Notes: generated by a model not told the origin, from the letters alone. A stretch of 64,000 nucleotides of DNA from CAYRGS01 sp964423875 (GCA_964423875.1 CAYRGS010000007.1:1-64000); one strand, 5' to 3'. Counted from the stretch's first letter, positions 1 through 8,175 are shown. Translations and numbers: made by a program.

Positions 1-114
1 GGGTTCCCGCCGCGGCGGCCTCTCGGCGGCCCCCCGAGCCTTTCATGCCCCGCGGCCCGGGCCCCCCCCGCCCCCCCCCCCCGCTCGACCCCCCGTCCCG
101 TCCCCGGGACGCCC
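1..114. other. C-rich low-complexity stretch before mnmE
   Basis: The first 114 bases are almost entirely G and C, with C runs of up to 13 around 61-82. No gene is convincing here. The composition resembles the G-rich filler next to the gap at 12657 and may be low-quality contig-edge sequence rather than a real leader. Confidence 0.5.
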
Positions 115-1500
115 GTGATCGAGACCATCGCCGCCATCGCGACGGCGCCGGGCGAAGGGGCCGTCGGGATTATCCGTCTCAGCGGACCCCGGGCTCTCGA
201 GCTCGCGCGCGAAATTTTCCGCACGCCGCAAGGCGACCCCTTCCCGGGGTTCTCACCCAGAAAACTGCTCCACGGCCGCGTGACGAACCCTGAGACGGGC
301 GAAGTCCTCGACGAGTGTCTCCTGGTGGCCATGCCCGATCCGCACTCCTACACGGGCGAGGACGTTGCTGAGATTCACGGCCACGGCGGCCCCTTCTCAC
401 TCCGCGCGATCCTGCGGCTCCTGATCGATCGCGGCGCTTCGCCGGCCGGGCCGGGCGAGTTCACGCGGCGCGCTTTTCTGAACGGCCGGATGGACCTCAT
501 TCAGGCCGAAGCGGTTGCGGACCTGATCGCGGCGCGCTCCGAGGCGGGTCTCCGGGCGGCGCTGGGACACCTCTCTGGGAGACTCTCGCGAGAGCTGGAG
601 GGGGTGTGGACGGAGCTGATCGGGATTGCCGCCCAACTCGAGGCGGCCATCGATTTTCCCGATGAGGACCTCGAGATCCAGGCCTCGGCCCGTTTGGTCG
701 AACGAGCGGGCGGAGCGAACGAGCGGCTGGAGTTTTTGCTGCGGAGTTTTCACGCGGGGCGGGCCATCCGCGAGGGGACGCCGGCGGCCATCGTCGGCCG
801 GCCGAACGTCGGCAAGTCCTCACTCCTGAATCTGCTCTTGCGAGAGGACCGCGCCCTCACGAGCCCCATCCCCGGCACGACGCGCGACACCATCGAGGAG
901 ACGGCCGTCATCGGCGGGACTCCATTTTGCTTCATCGACACGGCCGGCCTGCGAAAATCGGAGGACCCGGTTGAGCGCGCGGGCGTCGAGCGGGCCCGGA
1001 GGATGGCGGGGTCGGCCTCGCTGATTCTCTTCGTCCTGGACGCCTCGGTCCCCCTGACGGATGAAGACAGGACCATCCTGAACGAGCTTGCCGCCCCGTC
1101 CGGTCCGGCGATCATCGGTGTCCTGAACAAGGCCGACCTGCCGCCGGCCGTCAGTCCGGAGGAGGCCGGGCGGTTTTTTCCAGACGGCCGGTGCGCGCGG
1201 GTCTCGACCCTGCGGGGGGACGGCTTGGAGGCCCTGGAGGCCCTCATGGTCGAGACCGTTCTGGGGGGCGGCTTGGCCGACGGGGAGCTTTTGCTCACGC
1301 GCGAGCGCCACCGCGAGCGCGTCCAAGCGGCCGCGGAATTCGTCGGCGCGGGAATCGAGGCCATGAAGGCGAGCCTCTCGCCCGAGCTTGTCGCGATCGA
1401 GCTCACCGAGGCCATGAACGCCCTGGGAGGCCTTTTGGGAAAAGACCTTACCGAGGATCTTCTGGATGGAATCTTCCGGGAGTTTTGTATAGGGAAATAG
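115..1500 (+). CDS. mnmE: tRNA modification GTPase MnmE
   Basis: GTPase that works with MnmG to install the carboxymethylaminomethyl group on wobble U34 of tRNAs reading NNA/NNG codons, using a methylene-tetrahydrofolate carbon. The 461-residue length is normal. The N-terminal folate-binding domain opens with ETIAAIATAPGEGAVG. The embedded G domain has the P-loop GRPNVGKS at residues 228-235, a DTAGL G3 motif and an NKAD G4 motif. The protein ends in CIGK, carrying the catalytic cysteine of the family's C-terminal C(I/L/V)GK. The start is GTG at 115; the conserved N terminus begins right there. mnmG lies 1.5 kb downstream rather than adjacent, separated by a reverse-strand response regulator and an assembly gap. 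Confidence 0.97.
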   Translation: MIETIAAIATAPGEGAVGIIRLSGPRALELAREIFRTPQGDPFPGFSPRKLLHGRVTNPETGEVLDECLLVAMPDPHSYTGEDVAEIHGHGGPFSLRAILRLLIDRGASPAGPGEFTRRAFLNGRMDLIQAEAVADLIAARSEAGLRAALGHLSGRLSRELEGVWTELIGIAAQLEAAIDFPDEDLEIQASARLVERAGGANERLEFLLRSFHAGRAIREGTPAAIVGRPNVGKSSLLNLLLREDRALTSPIPGTTRDTIEETAVIGGTPFCFIDTAGLRKSEDPVERAGVERARRMAGSASLILFVLDASVPLTDEDRTILNELAAPSGPAIIGVLNKADLPPAVSPEEAGRFFPDGRCARVSTLRGDGLEALEALMVETVLGGGLADGELLLTRERHRERVQAAAEFVGAGIEAMKASLSPELVAIELTEAMNALGGLLGKDLTEDLLDGIFREFCIGK

Positions 1501-1524
1501 GGTCCGGGGGCGGACGGGCGAGCA

Positions 1525-1544
1525 CCCTCTGCATCCGCAGAGGG
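1525..1544 (+). terminator. Hairpin downstream of mnmE
   Basis: Perfect 8-bp stem CCCTCTGC/GCAGAGGG with a 4-base loop, 25 bases after the mnmE stop. There is no following T run, so it is a stem-loop that could stop or protect the transcript but not a classical intrinsic terminator. Confidence 0.35.
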
Positions 1545-1586
1545 CAGGCTTGGACTCACCCCTACACCCAGACGAAGTTATTCGCC

Positions 1587-1607
1587 GTAGGGACGGGTCC
1601 CCGTCCC
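1587..1607 (+). repeat. GTAGG-headed palindrome (REP-like), copy 1
   Basis: GTAGG leads into the inverted repeat GGGACGG/CCGTCCC (stem bases 1590-1596 and 1601-1607). It shares its GTAGG head and CGGG-type stem with two palindromes at 2630-2653 and 2680-2703, which suggests a small dispersed family in intergenic DNA. Confidence 0.4.
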
Positions 1608-1695
1608 CGCCCGGTTTTCGAAGCATCGAAGGCCGCAGACGGACGGACCCCTTGAGACACGATGATGGGCTGAGACCTTGAATCATCGGTTCTTC

Positions 1696-1716
1696 CCTCT
1701 CCTTTCCCGGGAGAGG
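1696..1716. other. Stem-loop past the 3' end of the response-regulator gene
   Basis: CCTCTCC at 1696-1702 pairs with GGAGAGG at 1710-1716. For the minus-strand gene at 1761-2300 this lies about 45 bases past the stop, a plausible place for transcript termination, but no T tail follows on that strand. Confidence 0.3.
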
Positions 1717-1760
1717 ACCGTGAAGTCAACGCAAAATAAGAGGAACGGATTGGAGGCGTT

Positions 1761-2300
1761 CTAAATTCCTTCTTTTATGTGTTCGGCCAATCTGAGGGCG
1801 GAGCTGATTTTTTCCTGTAGGTCTTCAATCGTGAAAGGTTTCAGGAGGCACTCCGTCGCGCCCGCCTGAATGGACCTGATGATCTCGTCCTTCTCGGCGA
1901 CGGCCGTCAGCATGATGACCGGAATGTCCCTCAGGTTCTCCTTTTCGTGGATTTCCTTGAGCATCTCCAGCCCGCCCATCTCAGGCATCCGCCAATCCGA
2001 CAAGATAACGTCCACGGGCCTCATGCCAAGAAACGACAAGGCCTTCCTGCCGTTATCCGCCACAATCGGGTTTACGGGCCGGCCGAGTTCAAGATTGCGA
2101 AGGATTCCACAGACGAGTCTGCGTGCCTCGCTGGAATCTTCCACCACAAGGATGTCGAGTTGTCGGACGCGCCGCCTTACCTCCTGGATTCGGGCCGTGT
2201 ACTCACCCTTTTGGAGCCGGGCCTCCTCCTCCTGGAATTTCGCCGCGGACCCTTCGAAGGAATCCTGGGTCGTGAAAACATTCTGGTATTTTACGTTCAT
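1761..2300 (-). CDS. CheY-like response regulator
   Basis: A 179-residue protein with a single receiver domain, so likely an output-less or protein-partnering response regulator acting in the cytoplasm. Residues 1-47 are a charged, probably helical leader (KFQEEEARLQKGEY). The receiver spans about 48-172: acidic pair E54-D55, phospho-acceptor D102 in ILSDWRMP, T132 in LTA and K154 in LLKPF are the residues needed for phosphorylation and switching. No DNA-binding or enzymatic domain follows. It is transcribed against mnmE and mnmG, has no sensor kinase beside it, and lies just left of an assembly gap, so its neighbours on that side are uncertain. The cognate pathway cannot be told from the sequence. 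Confidence 0.9.
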   Translation of the reverse strand: MNVKYQNVFTTQDSFEGSAAKFQEEEARLQKGEYTARIQEVRRRVRQLDILVVEDSSEARRLVCGILRNLELGRPVNPIVADNGRKALSFLGMRPVDVILSDWRMPEMGGLEMLKEIHEKENLRDIPVIMLTAVAEKDEIIRSIQAGATECLLKPFTIEDLQEKISSALRLAEHIKEGI

Positions 2301-2394
2301 GCGAGCTCCCGCTGGACGAGCGTCTCGCCTGCCTGGCCTCAGTTTTGTAGATCACCCTTGTATATGTCATCGGCAAACTACCCGCTGTTCATTA

Positions 2395-2404
2395 NNNNNN
2401 NNNN
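2395..2404. other. Assembly gap (10 N)
   Basis: Ten Ns. The left side ends in TTCATTA and the right side begins TCATTAGG, so the two contig ends share TCATTA and may simply overlap by six bases. Confidence 0.95.
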
Positions 2405-2629
2405 TCATTAGGCCGCCTCCGTTTGCGTCGTCATATTTACGGGATGCCCCTGCTCAGGGGGGGGCCTTGGGCCCCCCCCGCTCCGCTCCTTGGTCTCATT
2501 TTCTTCTTCCGTGCAATCCTAGTGTTTTGTCTGATAAATTCGTTGAATAATACCGGCGATGATCCGTGCTCAGGAGCACATGAGATGAGCAGGGGGGCTC
2601 AATGCGTCCGGTCGCCAAACGCCGAAGCT

Positions 2630-2653
2630 GGGCGGCCAAGATGCCCGCCCTAC
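2630..2653 (-). repeat. GTAGG-headed palindrome (REP-like), copy 2
   Basis: Inverted repeat GGGCGG (2630-2635)/CCGCCC (2645-2650). Read on the minus strand it is headed by GTAGG (2653 down to 2649), as in the copies at 1587 and 2680. Confidence 0.45.
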
Positions 2654-2679
2654 CCGCTTGCAAATGGCCCCACCGCTCG

Positions 2680-2703
2680 GTAGGCCGGGCTTCCAACCCG
2701 GCC
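2680..2703 (+). repeat. GTAGG-headed palindrome (REP-like), copy 3
   Basis: GTAGG followed by the perfect inverted repeat GGCCGGG (2683-2689)/CCCGGCC (2697-2703) with loop CTTCCAA. Only 30 bases from copy 2 and in opposite orientation, a head-to-head pair typical of REP-like elements. Confidence 0.45.
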
Positions 2704-2978
2704 TCAATGGGCAGACGAATTTCCTTGAGCTCATCAACGAATTTCTCAATGAGGACACTAGTGATTTATCGTTGACCTGAGATTCAGGACATAGCGGAGG
2801 ATCTCGCAATTCGTTGTATAGAATGTCGGAGGGTGATTCGGCAAGGGCCGCGGCGAGCACCACCGGGCTGGTAAACCGTCCGGAGGGGGATAAAATAGGA
2901 GGGGATCGATTCGGCGAAAACCTTCTCGGTTGAGCCGGGGCTGGCGAATCCCCGGGGCCGGGGAAAGGAAATCGGCGC

Positions 2979-4907
2979 ATGCGAAATTTCGACGTCATCG
3001 TTGTCGGCGCGGGGCACGCGGGAATCGAGGCCTGCCTGGCCGCGGCGCGGATGGGCGCCGATACGCTCATGCTTACGGGCGACCTCGAGCGGATCGGCCA
3101 GATGTCTTGCAACCCGGCCATCGGCGGGATTGCCAAGGGGCACCTGGTCCGGGAGATCGACGCCTTGGGCGGGGCGATGGCGAAGATGATCGACGCCACC
3201 GGGATCCAGTTCCGGATGCTCAACACGCGGAAAGGCCCGGCCGTCCGCGCCCTCCGCGCCCAGGCGGATCGCAACCTCTACCGTTCGCACGCCGTCCGGG
3301 TTTTGAGTGAAGAGCCGGGTCTTGCCCTCAAGCGGGGAATGGTCGTAGATGTCCTGGTTGAAGGGGGGGGGGATGAAGTCCGGGGTGTCCTGACGGACGC
3401 GGGCGAGGAGGTCTACGGCAGAACGGTCGTTCTGACGCCCGGAACCTTCCTGAACGGCCTGATCCACATCGGCTTCGAGCAGGTCCGCGCGGGACGGATG
3501 GGGGAGCAGCCGGCGTTGGGGCTTTCGGACGCCTTGAAGGAGAAGGGTTTCGAGATCGGCCGCCTCAAGACCGGGACGCCGCCGCGGCTGGATGGGAAAA
3601 CCATTGATTTTGAACAGCTTGAGGTTCAGCCGGGAGACGAGCCGCCGCCGCCGTTCTCCTATTCCACCCGGCGGATCGACAGGGAGCAAGTCCCCTGCTA
3701 CCTCACGTACACCAATGAGCGGACGCACGCGGTTATCCGGAAAAACATGGAGAACTCGCCGCTCTACGCGGGCGTCATCGTAGGAATCGGACCCCGGTAT
3801 TGCCCCTCCATCGAGGACAAGGTCGTCCGGTTCGCGGAGAAAACCGCCCACCAGATATTCCTGGAGCCCGAGGGCCTGGACACCGACGAGATTTATCCAA
3901 ACGGCGTCTCGACCAGCCTGCCCGAGGAAGCCCAGCACGAGTTCATCAGGACGATCCCCGGACTGGAGCGGGCCGAGATGACCAAGCCCGGCTATGCCGT
4001 GGAATACGATTTCGTCCCGCCGACACAACTCCGCCCCACGCTTGAAACCAAACGGGTCCGGGGTCTCTACCACGCCGGGCAGCTGAACGGGACGACGGGC
4101 TACGAAGAGGCGGCGGCCCAGGGGCTCATGGCGGGAATCAACGCCGCGCTGTCCGTTCAGGGAAGAGAGCCGCTTGTCCTCCGCAGAGACCAGGCATACA
4201 TCGGTGTCCTCATCGACGACCTCGTGACCAAGGGGACGAATGAGCCTTACCGGATGTTCACCTCCCGCGCCGAATTCCGGCTCCTCCTCCGAAACGATAA
4301 CGCCGACGCGCGCCTGTGCGACGTGGGCCACTCGGCCGGCCTGGTGTGCGATGAAGACCACGAGCGGTTTTGCCGAAAGCGCGAGGCCGTCGAGAAGGAA
4401 ACCAAACGGCTCAAGAGGACCCGCGTGACGCCCACGCCGGAGCTGAATCTCGCGCTGGAGGGCCTCGGGACATCGCCCATCCACACCCCCTCGTCGCTTG
4501 CCGACCTATTGAAGCGGCCCGAGCTGAATTACGAAGCCGTCAGGGCGCTCGGGCCGCCGGACCCGCTCGGGTCCCTGAGCCCGGGAACGGTGGGTGAAGG
4601 CCCTTGCGAAGGAGATGAGTCACTGATTGGTGACATTGGTGAGCGGGTCGAGATTGCCGTAATGTATGAGGGATACATCGCTAGGCAGGAGCGGCAAGTT
4701 GAGCGCGCGCGAGCCCTCGAAGACCGGGAAATCCCAGAAACATTTGATTATAAAGAAGTTCTCGGGTTGTCGGTCGAGGTGAAGGAGAAACTGGACAGGA
4801 TTCGCCCCCGGACGCTCGGACAGGCCGGCCGCATCTCCGGCGTCACGCCTTCCGCCATCGGTCTTTTGATGGTTCACCTCGAGCGACTCCGCCGGTCAGC
4901 GGCTTGA
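2979..4907 (+). CDS. mnmG: tRNA uridine 5-carboxymethylaminomethyl modification enzyme MnmG
   Basis: FAD enzyme that partners MnmE in modifying wobble uridine of tRNA. At 642 residues it is full length. The Rossmann FAD site GAGHAG is at residues 10-15. Both catalytic-type cysteines are visible: C44 in QMSCNPAIGG, and C275 in PRYCPSIED, matching the two conserved cysteines of E. coli MnmG. Further family signatures are LKTGTPPRLD, AGQLNGTTGYEEAAAQG and TSRAEFRLLLRNDNAD. The C-terminal MnmE-binding helical domain is present, with a glycine/proline-rich insertion before the GERVEIAVMYEGYI region. The ATG at 2979 is preceded by a strong GGAAAGGA. A G10 run at 3363-3372 lies within the coding sequence. 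Confidence 0.97.
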   Translation: MRNFDVIVVGAGHAGIEACLAAARMGADTLMLTGDLERIGQMSCNPAIGGIAKGHLVREIDALGGAMAKMIDATGIQFRMLNTRKGPAVRALRAQADRNLYRSHAVRVLSEEPGLALKRGMVVDVLVEGGGDEVRGVLTDAGEEVYGRTVVLTPGTFLNGLIHIGFEQVRAGRMGEQPALGLSDALKEKGFEIGRLKTGTPPRLDGKTIDFEQLEVQPGDEPPPPFSYSTRRIDREQVPCYLTYTNERTHAVIRKNMENSPLYAGVIVGIGPRYCPSIEDKVVRFAEKTAHQIFLEPEGLDTDEIYPNGVSTSLPEEAQHEFIRTIPGLERAEMTKPGYAVEYDFVPPTQLRPTLETKRVRGLYHAGQLNGTTGYEEAAAQGLMAGINAALSVQGREPLVLRRDQAYIGVLIDDLVTKGTNEPYRMFTSRAEFRLLLRNDNADARLCDVGHSAGLVCDEDHERFCRKREAVEKETKRLKRTRVTPTPELNLALEGLGTSPIHTPSSLADLLKRPELNYEAVRALGPPDPLGSLSPGTVGEGPCEGDESLIGDIGERVEIAVMYEGYIARQERQVERARALEDREIPETFDYKEVLGLSVEVKEKLDRIRPRTLGQAGRISGVTPSAIGLLMVHLERLRRSAA

Positions 4908-5093
4908 AGGCCGGCATTCCGTACCCGCCCCTGAAGCATTGGCCAACAATCCAATGGCCGATCAAACACGGGCCCGTAACGGAATGGTTGGTGAGAAACC
5001 CAGGTTAGGCCCCCGAAACGCAAGGCATTGACGAGACATGACCATGACGGCTTATCACTTCGATGAGTCCGCGCTTCGCCTTATCCGGGTTTC
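4908..5093. other. mnmG-rsmG spacer
   Basis: 186 bases with no gene. A short inverted repeat CATTGG/CCAATG lies near 4938-4957. No obvious promoter; rsmG may be read through from mnmG. Confidence 0.4.
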
Positions 5094-5786
5094 ATGAACC
5101 CTGAGGTCCGCGAGGCCCTGGCGTTCTCCTTCGCCCGCCGGGGTTTCCCTCTTGATGATTCTCAAGCGGTAGCTTTGTCGGCCTACGTCGCGCTCTTGAA
5201 CAAATGGAATCGGGCGGTGCGCCTGACCGGCGTCCTCGATCCTGTTGGGATAGCCGGCCGTCTCCTGCCCGAGTCTCTCGATTTCCTGGGCCTTTGGGAC
5301 CCGCTGGACGGGGAGGAGGCCCTGGATGTCGGCGCGGGGGCCGGCGTTGCTGGAATCCCGATCGGCGTGATGTTTCCCGGAATCCGGATGACGCTTGTGG
5401 AATCGGGGGGCCGGAAGGCGGCGTTTTTGAAACAGGCGATTCGGGAGGTGGGCGTTGGGGACTTTCAGGTGATTCACGGGCGGTTCGAGCGTCTGGGCTT
5501 GGCCCGCGCGGCCGGAGCGCCGAAGGAAGGGCGGGGTGGACATCTCGGCGGATATGATGCAATCTTATCCAGGGCGGTCGCGCCGGTGGGGGCTTTGACG
5601 CCGTTGGTGTGGCGTTTGTTGGCCCCTGGGGGGAGACTCCTGGTTCGTCAGGGAAGGGACGCCGCCGCGGAGCTCGAGGCCGCCCGGGGCGCGCTGGATG
5701 AATGCGGCGCTTTTCTGCGGGGTCGCGTTGAGCTTGAAGGCGGCCGGATCATCTCTTTGGGACACGGGGCCGATGGTTTCACGTGA
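5094..5786 (+). CDS. rsmG: 16S rRNA (guanine-527-N7)-methyltransferase RsmG
   Basis: S-adenosylmethionine-dependent methyltransferase that makes m7G527 in the 16S rRNA decoding region. 230 residues, normal for the family. The SAM-binding motif ALDVGAGAGVAGIPIG lies at about residues 76-91, followed by the acidic strand end TLVES, and the family motif LSRAVAP occurs further on. A glycine-rich insertion (EGRGGHLGG) precedes YDAILSRAV. The gene sits between mnmG and parA, its usual place. Its stop codon at 5784-5786 lies inside a parS site, so coding and centromere sequences overlap. Confidence 0.95.
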   Translation: MNPEVREALAFSFARRGFPLDDSQAVALSAYVALLNKWNRAVRLTGVLDPVGIAGRLLPESLDFLGLWDPLDGEEALDVGAGAGVAGIPIGVMFPGIRMTLVESGGRKAAFLKQAIREVGVGDFQVIHGRFERLGLARAAGAPKEGRGGHLGGYDAILSRAVAPVGALTPLVWRLLAPGGRLLVRQGRDAAAELEAARGALDECGAFLRGRVELEGGRIISLGHGADGFT

Positions 5787-5790
5787 AACA
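5775..5790 (+). promoter_or_regulatory. parS site 1 (ParB binding)
   Basis: GTTTCACGTGAAAC at 5776-5789, a perfect 14-bp palindrome matching the core of the bacterial parS consensus TGTTTCACGTGAAACA at 15 of 16 positions. It overlaps the end of rsmG and lies just ahead of parA. ParB loads here as a CTP-dependent clamp. Confidence 0.92.
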
Positions 5791-5813
5791 GGGCCAAGCC
5801 CCGTCCCCGAAGA

Positions 5814-5829
5814 GGTTTCACGTGAAACA
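5814..5829 (+). promoter_or_regulatory. parS site 2 (ParB binding)
   Basis: Second GTTTCACGTGAAAC at 5815-5828, 39 bases after the first and 21 bases upstream of parA. A duplicated parS next to parAB is a standard centromere arrangement and may also allow autoregulation. Confidence 0.92.
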
Positions 5830-5849
5830 ATCGGGAACCTTGGACGGCA

Positions 5850-6611
5850 ATGGCCAAGACAGTAGCCATCGTTAACCAGAAGGGCGGGGTCGGAAAGACC
5901 ACGACGGCCGTGAACCTCGCCGCCTGTCTCGCCGCCACCGAGCGAAAGACCCTCCTCGTTGACTTCGACCCCCAGGGGAACGCGACCAGCGGCCTGGGGT
6001 GCGAAGACCCGGGGACGGATGGCGGCTCGTACGCCCTGGTGATCGGTGGGCGATCCCCGGAATCCGTAATCCGGCCCACGGCCCTCGAACACCTCCACCT
6101 CATCCCGTCGGGAATCGACCTGACCGGTGCGGAGATGGAGCTCGTGCAAACCTCGGGCCGCGAGTTCCGCCTCCTCGAAGCTATCAAGCCCCTGAATGAG
6201 TATTACCGTTACATCCTCATCGATTGCCCGCCCTCCCTCGGCCTGCTTACGCTGAACGCACTGGTCGCGGCGAATTCCCTCATCATCCCCCTCCAGTGCG
6301 AATATTACGCCCTCGAGGGCCTCTCAAAGCTCAGCCATACCGTAACGCTTGTCCAGCAGGGCTTCAATCCCGGGCTCACGATGGAAGGTGTTCTCCTGAC
6401 GATGTTCGACGGGCGCACTTCGCTCGCCAGACAGGTTGCCGATGACGTGCGGCAAAACTTTCACGGGCGCATCTTCGACACCGTTGTTCCCCGAAACGTC
6501 AGGCTGAGCGAGGCCCCAAGCCATGGAAAGCCCATTATCCTTTACGATATCAACTCCACCGGCGCGGCCGCCTATCTGCGGCTCGCGGGGGAGGTTATCG
6601 CCAATGGTTGA
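5850..6611 (+). CDS. parA: Chromosome-partitioning ATPase ParA (Soj)
   Basis: ATPase that binds DNA non-specifically in its ATP form and moves ParB-parS complexes during chromosome segregation. 253 residues, typical of chromosomal ParA without an N-terminal DNA-binding domain. The deviant Walker A KGGVGKTT is at residues 11-18, VDFDPQGNATSG follows at about 38-49, and the Walker B region reads ILIDCPPSLGLLT. The ATG at 5850 is the first in frame and the conserved MAKTVAIVNQ begins there. It lies 21 bases after a parS site and is followed by parB after an 84-base spacer. Confidence 0.97.
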   Translation: MAKTVAIVNQKGGVGKTTTAVNLAACLAATERKTLLVDFDPQGNATSGLGCEDPGTDGGSYALVIGGRSPESVIRPTALEHLHLIPSGIDLTGAEMELVQTSGREFRLLEAIKPLNEYYRYILIDCPPSLGLLTLNALVAANSLIIPLQCEYYALEGLSKLSHTVTLVQQGFNPGLTMEGVLLTMFDGRTSLARQVADDVRQNFHGRIFDTVVPRNVRLSEAPSHGKPIILYDINSTGAAAYLRLAGEVIANG

Positions 6612-6695
6612 TGGGGCGCTCTCCAGCCCGGCGAAACCGCCGGCCGCCTGAATTCCGTCACGCCCCCCGACGAGGAGGGGGAGGGAAGGGAAACC

Positions 6696-7565
6696 ATGGA
6701 AAAAAAACGATTGGGGAAGGGCTTGGCCGTCCTGATTCCCGCCGCTTCGCCGCCGGTCCCGGAAGCGGTCGCGGCTGAGACCCCCGGCGGGCGGAGAATC
6801 GCCGATGTTCCCCTGGCGCAAGTCCGCCCGGGCGCGCATCAGCCCCGCCGCCGGTTCGATAAAGACGCCCTCGCCCAGCTTGCGGATTCCATCAAGGCGG
6901 GAGGCGTCCTCCAACCCTTGATTCTGCGCCCTTTGCCCGGTTCCGGATATGAGATCATCGCGGGTGAGCGGCGCTGGAGGGCGGCGAATTTGGCCGGCCT
7001 CGAGACCGTCCCGGCCATCATCAAAGACGTTGACGACCGTACGGTCATGGAGGTTGCCATCATCGAAAACCTTCAACGGGAGGATCTCAACTCCATCGAA
7101 GAGGCCGAGGCATATCTCTGTCTCACCGACGAATTCCATCTCTCGCAGGAAGAGGTGGCGCGAAAGGTCGGGAAGGATCGGTCTACGATATCTAACGCAT
7201 TGAGATTGTTGAAGTTACCGAAATCCATTCAGGGGGATATCATCGTCGGAGCCCTGTCGGCCGGCCACGCTCGCGCGATCCTCACTCTTGCGACGCCCAA
7301 AGCCCAGATGGCTCTCGCCGAGCGTATCAAGTCCAGGGGTCTCTCGGTGAGGGAGGCGGAGGCCCTGGTGACCGCCCCCCAAAGACCCGCGAAGAAGAAA
7401 CCGACTTCCCCGCGTGATGTCCATCTGAGCCGTGCGGTGGAGGGGCTTAAGCGGAAGTATGGAACAAAGGTCTCGATCACCGGGACAGAGAAATTCGGAC
7501 GAATTATATTCGAATATTATACAAATGATGACCTGATAAGACTCGTTGACATCCTGGACCCCTGA
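6696..7565 (+). CDS. parB: Chromosome-partitioning protein ParB (Spo0J)
   Basis: CTP-dependent DNA clamp that loads at parS and partners ParA. 289 residues. The N-terminal ParA-interaction segment is KRLGKGL at residues 4-10. The CTPase motifs follow: GERRWRA at 90-96 and ENLQRED at 124-130. The helix-turn-helix that reads parS is around 150-172 (SQEEVARKVGKDRSTISNAL). The C-terminal dimerization domain is short and basic to hydrophobic. A strong GAGGGGGAGGGAAGG precedes the ATG. The two parS sites 5' of parA are its expected targets. Confidence 0.97.
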   Translation: MEKKRLGKGLAVLIPAASPPVPEAVAAETPGGRRIADVPLAQVRPGAHQPRRRFDKDALAQLADSIKAGGVLQPLILRPLPGSGYEIIAGERRWRAANLAGLETVPAIIKDVDDRTVMEVAIIENLQREDLNSIEEAEAYLCLTDEFHLSQEEVARKVGKDRSTISNALRLLKLPKSIQGDIIVGALSAGHARAILTLATPKAQMALAERIKSRGLSVREAEALVTAPQRPAKKKPTSPRDVHLSRAVEGLKRKYGTKVSITGTEKFGRIIFEYYTNDDLIRLVDILDP

Positions 7566-7884
7566 TTTGGGTGCCCTATAGTTTAGGGGTTTGTCTACTG
7601 CATCCTCGAATCCACTGGAAAACCGCAACCAGCCTAAATGCACCAAAATTTTCTGCCGAATCATCGTCTAGCCTGAATCTGCAAGAAGATTTGCAAGGCG
7701 CTTGAGCTTTGACGCATTTGGGTTAAAGGATTCCATGGGACTTGCAAAAATTTCCAATCTGTCAAAATTTTACGAAATACCGGAATTATTTTTAGGAAGG
7801 CTACGCTATTTTGTGGTTCGGGTCCGAAACTTTGGGGTCGTCATGGACTTTAGACTGTGAAGGACTTACGATCATTATGAGGGA

Positions 7885-7915
7885 GCAAAAGAAAAGCCGG
7901 GCTGCCACCCGGCTT
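7885..7915 (-). terminator. Intrinsic terminator on the minus strand
   Basis: AAGCCGGG/CCCGGCTT perfect 8-bp stem (7894-7901 and 7908-7915) with a 6-base loop. Read on the minus strand it is followed by TTTTCTTTTG, a U-rich tail. No minus-strand gene upstream of it is evident, so it may end a small RNA or an antisense transcript. Confidence 0.5.
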
Positions 7916-8100
7916 CGTGTAACACGACAAACCACCAATAGGAAGAACGAGACTACAAAACTAAACTCATACCTCGAAGAAAAAATTGCAAGTAGTTTTT
8001 TGAGCATAGGTGCGTCTAAATTCGTCTAGCGTCTCATGCTCGAGCAATGAGAACGGCCCACCGTAGCGCAAGTGGGGAAATGTGGCCCTAATCAAGATAT

Positions 8101-8116
8101 TGTGAATCAATTCACA
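8101..8116 (+). promoter_or_regulatory. CRP/FNR-family operator-like palindrome
   Basis: TGTGAATCAATTCACA: TGTGA, six bases, TCACA, an exact match to the CRP core. The 7-base arms pair perfectly. It is separated from the V-ATPase promoter by the MITE-like element. Binding by a CRP-family protein is inferred from the motif only. Confidence 0.45.
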
Positions 8117-8155
8117 GTATGGGCCGAGAATTTAGAAAAGAAATGAGGGTTTAGT

Positions 8156-8175
8156 GTTTCGGAACGTTCCGAAAC
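8156..8175. promoter_or_regulatory. Perfect 20-bp palindrome
   Basis: GTTTCGGAACGTTCCGAAAC is its own reverse complement. It sits at the left border of the MITE-like element, and a half-copy GTTCCGAAA recurs at the right border (8485-8493). It could be an operator or the element's terminal sequence. Confidence 0.4.

Larger units (their letters stand above)
2301..2978. other. Gene-free region with gap and palindromes upstream of mnmG
   Basis: 678 bases without a credible gene. It contains the N gap 2395-2404, a G8...C8 stretch near 2458-2479, two REP-like palindromes (2630-2653, 2680-2703) and the Shine-Dalgarno-like GGAAAGGAAAT just before mnmG. A long open frame on the minus strand through mnmG reaches into it, but this is a shadow of the GC-rich mnmG code. 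Confidence 0.7.

Noticed and set aside
2784..4484. Long open frame (566 codons) on the minus strand
   Set aside because: It lies antisense to mnmG, which has all its motifs; the frame is a by-product of GC-rich third positions.
7801..8029. Small frames on both strands in the AT-rich region
   Set aside because: They cross a terminator hairpin, have no ribosome site and no recognisable sequence.
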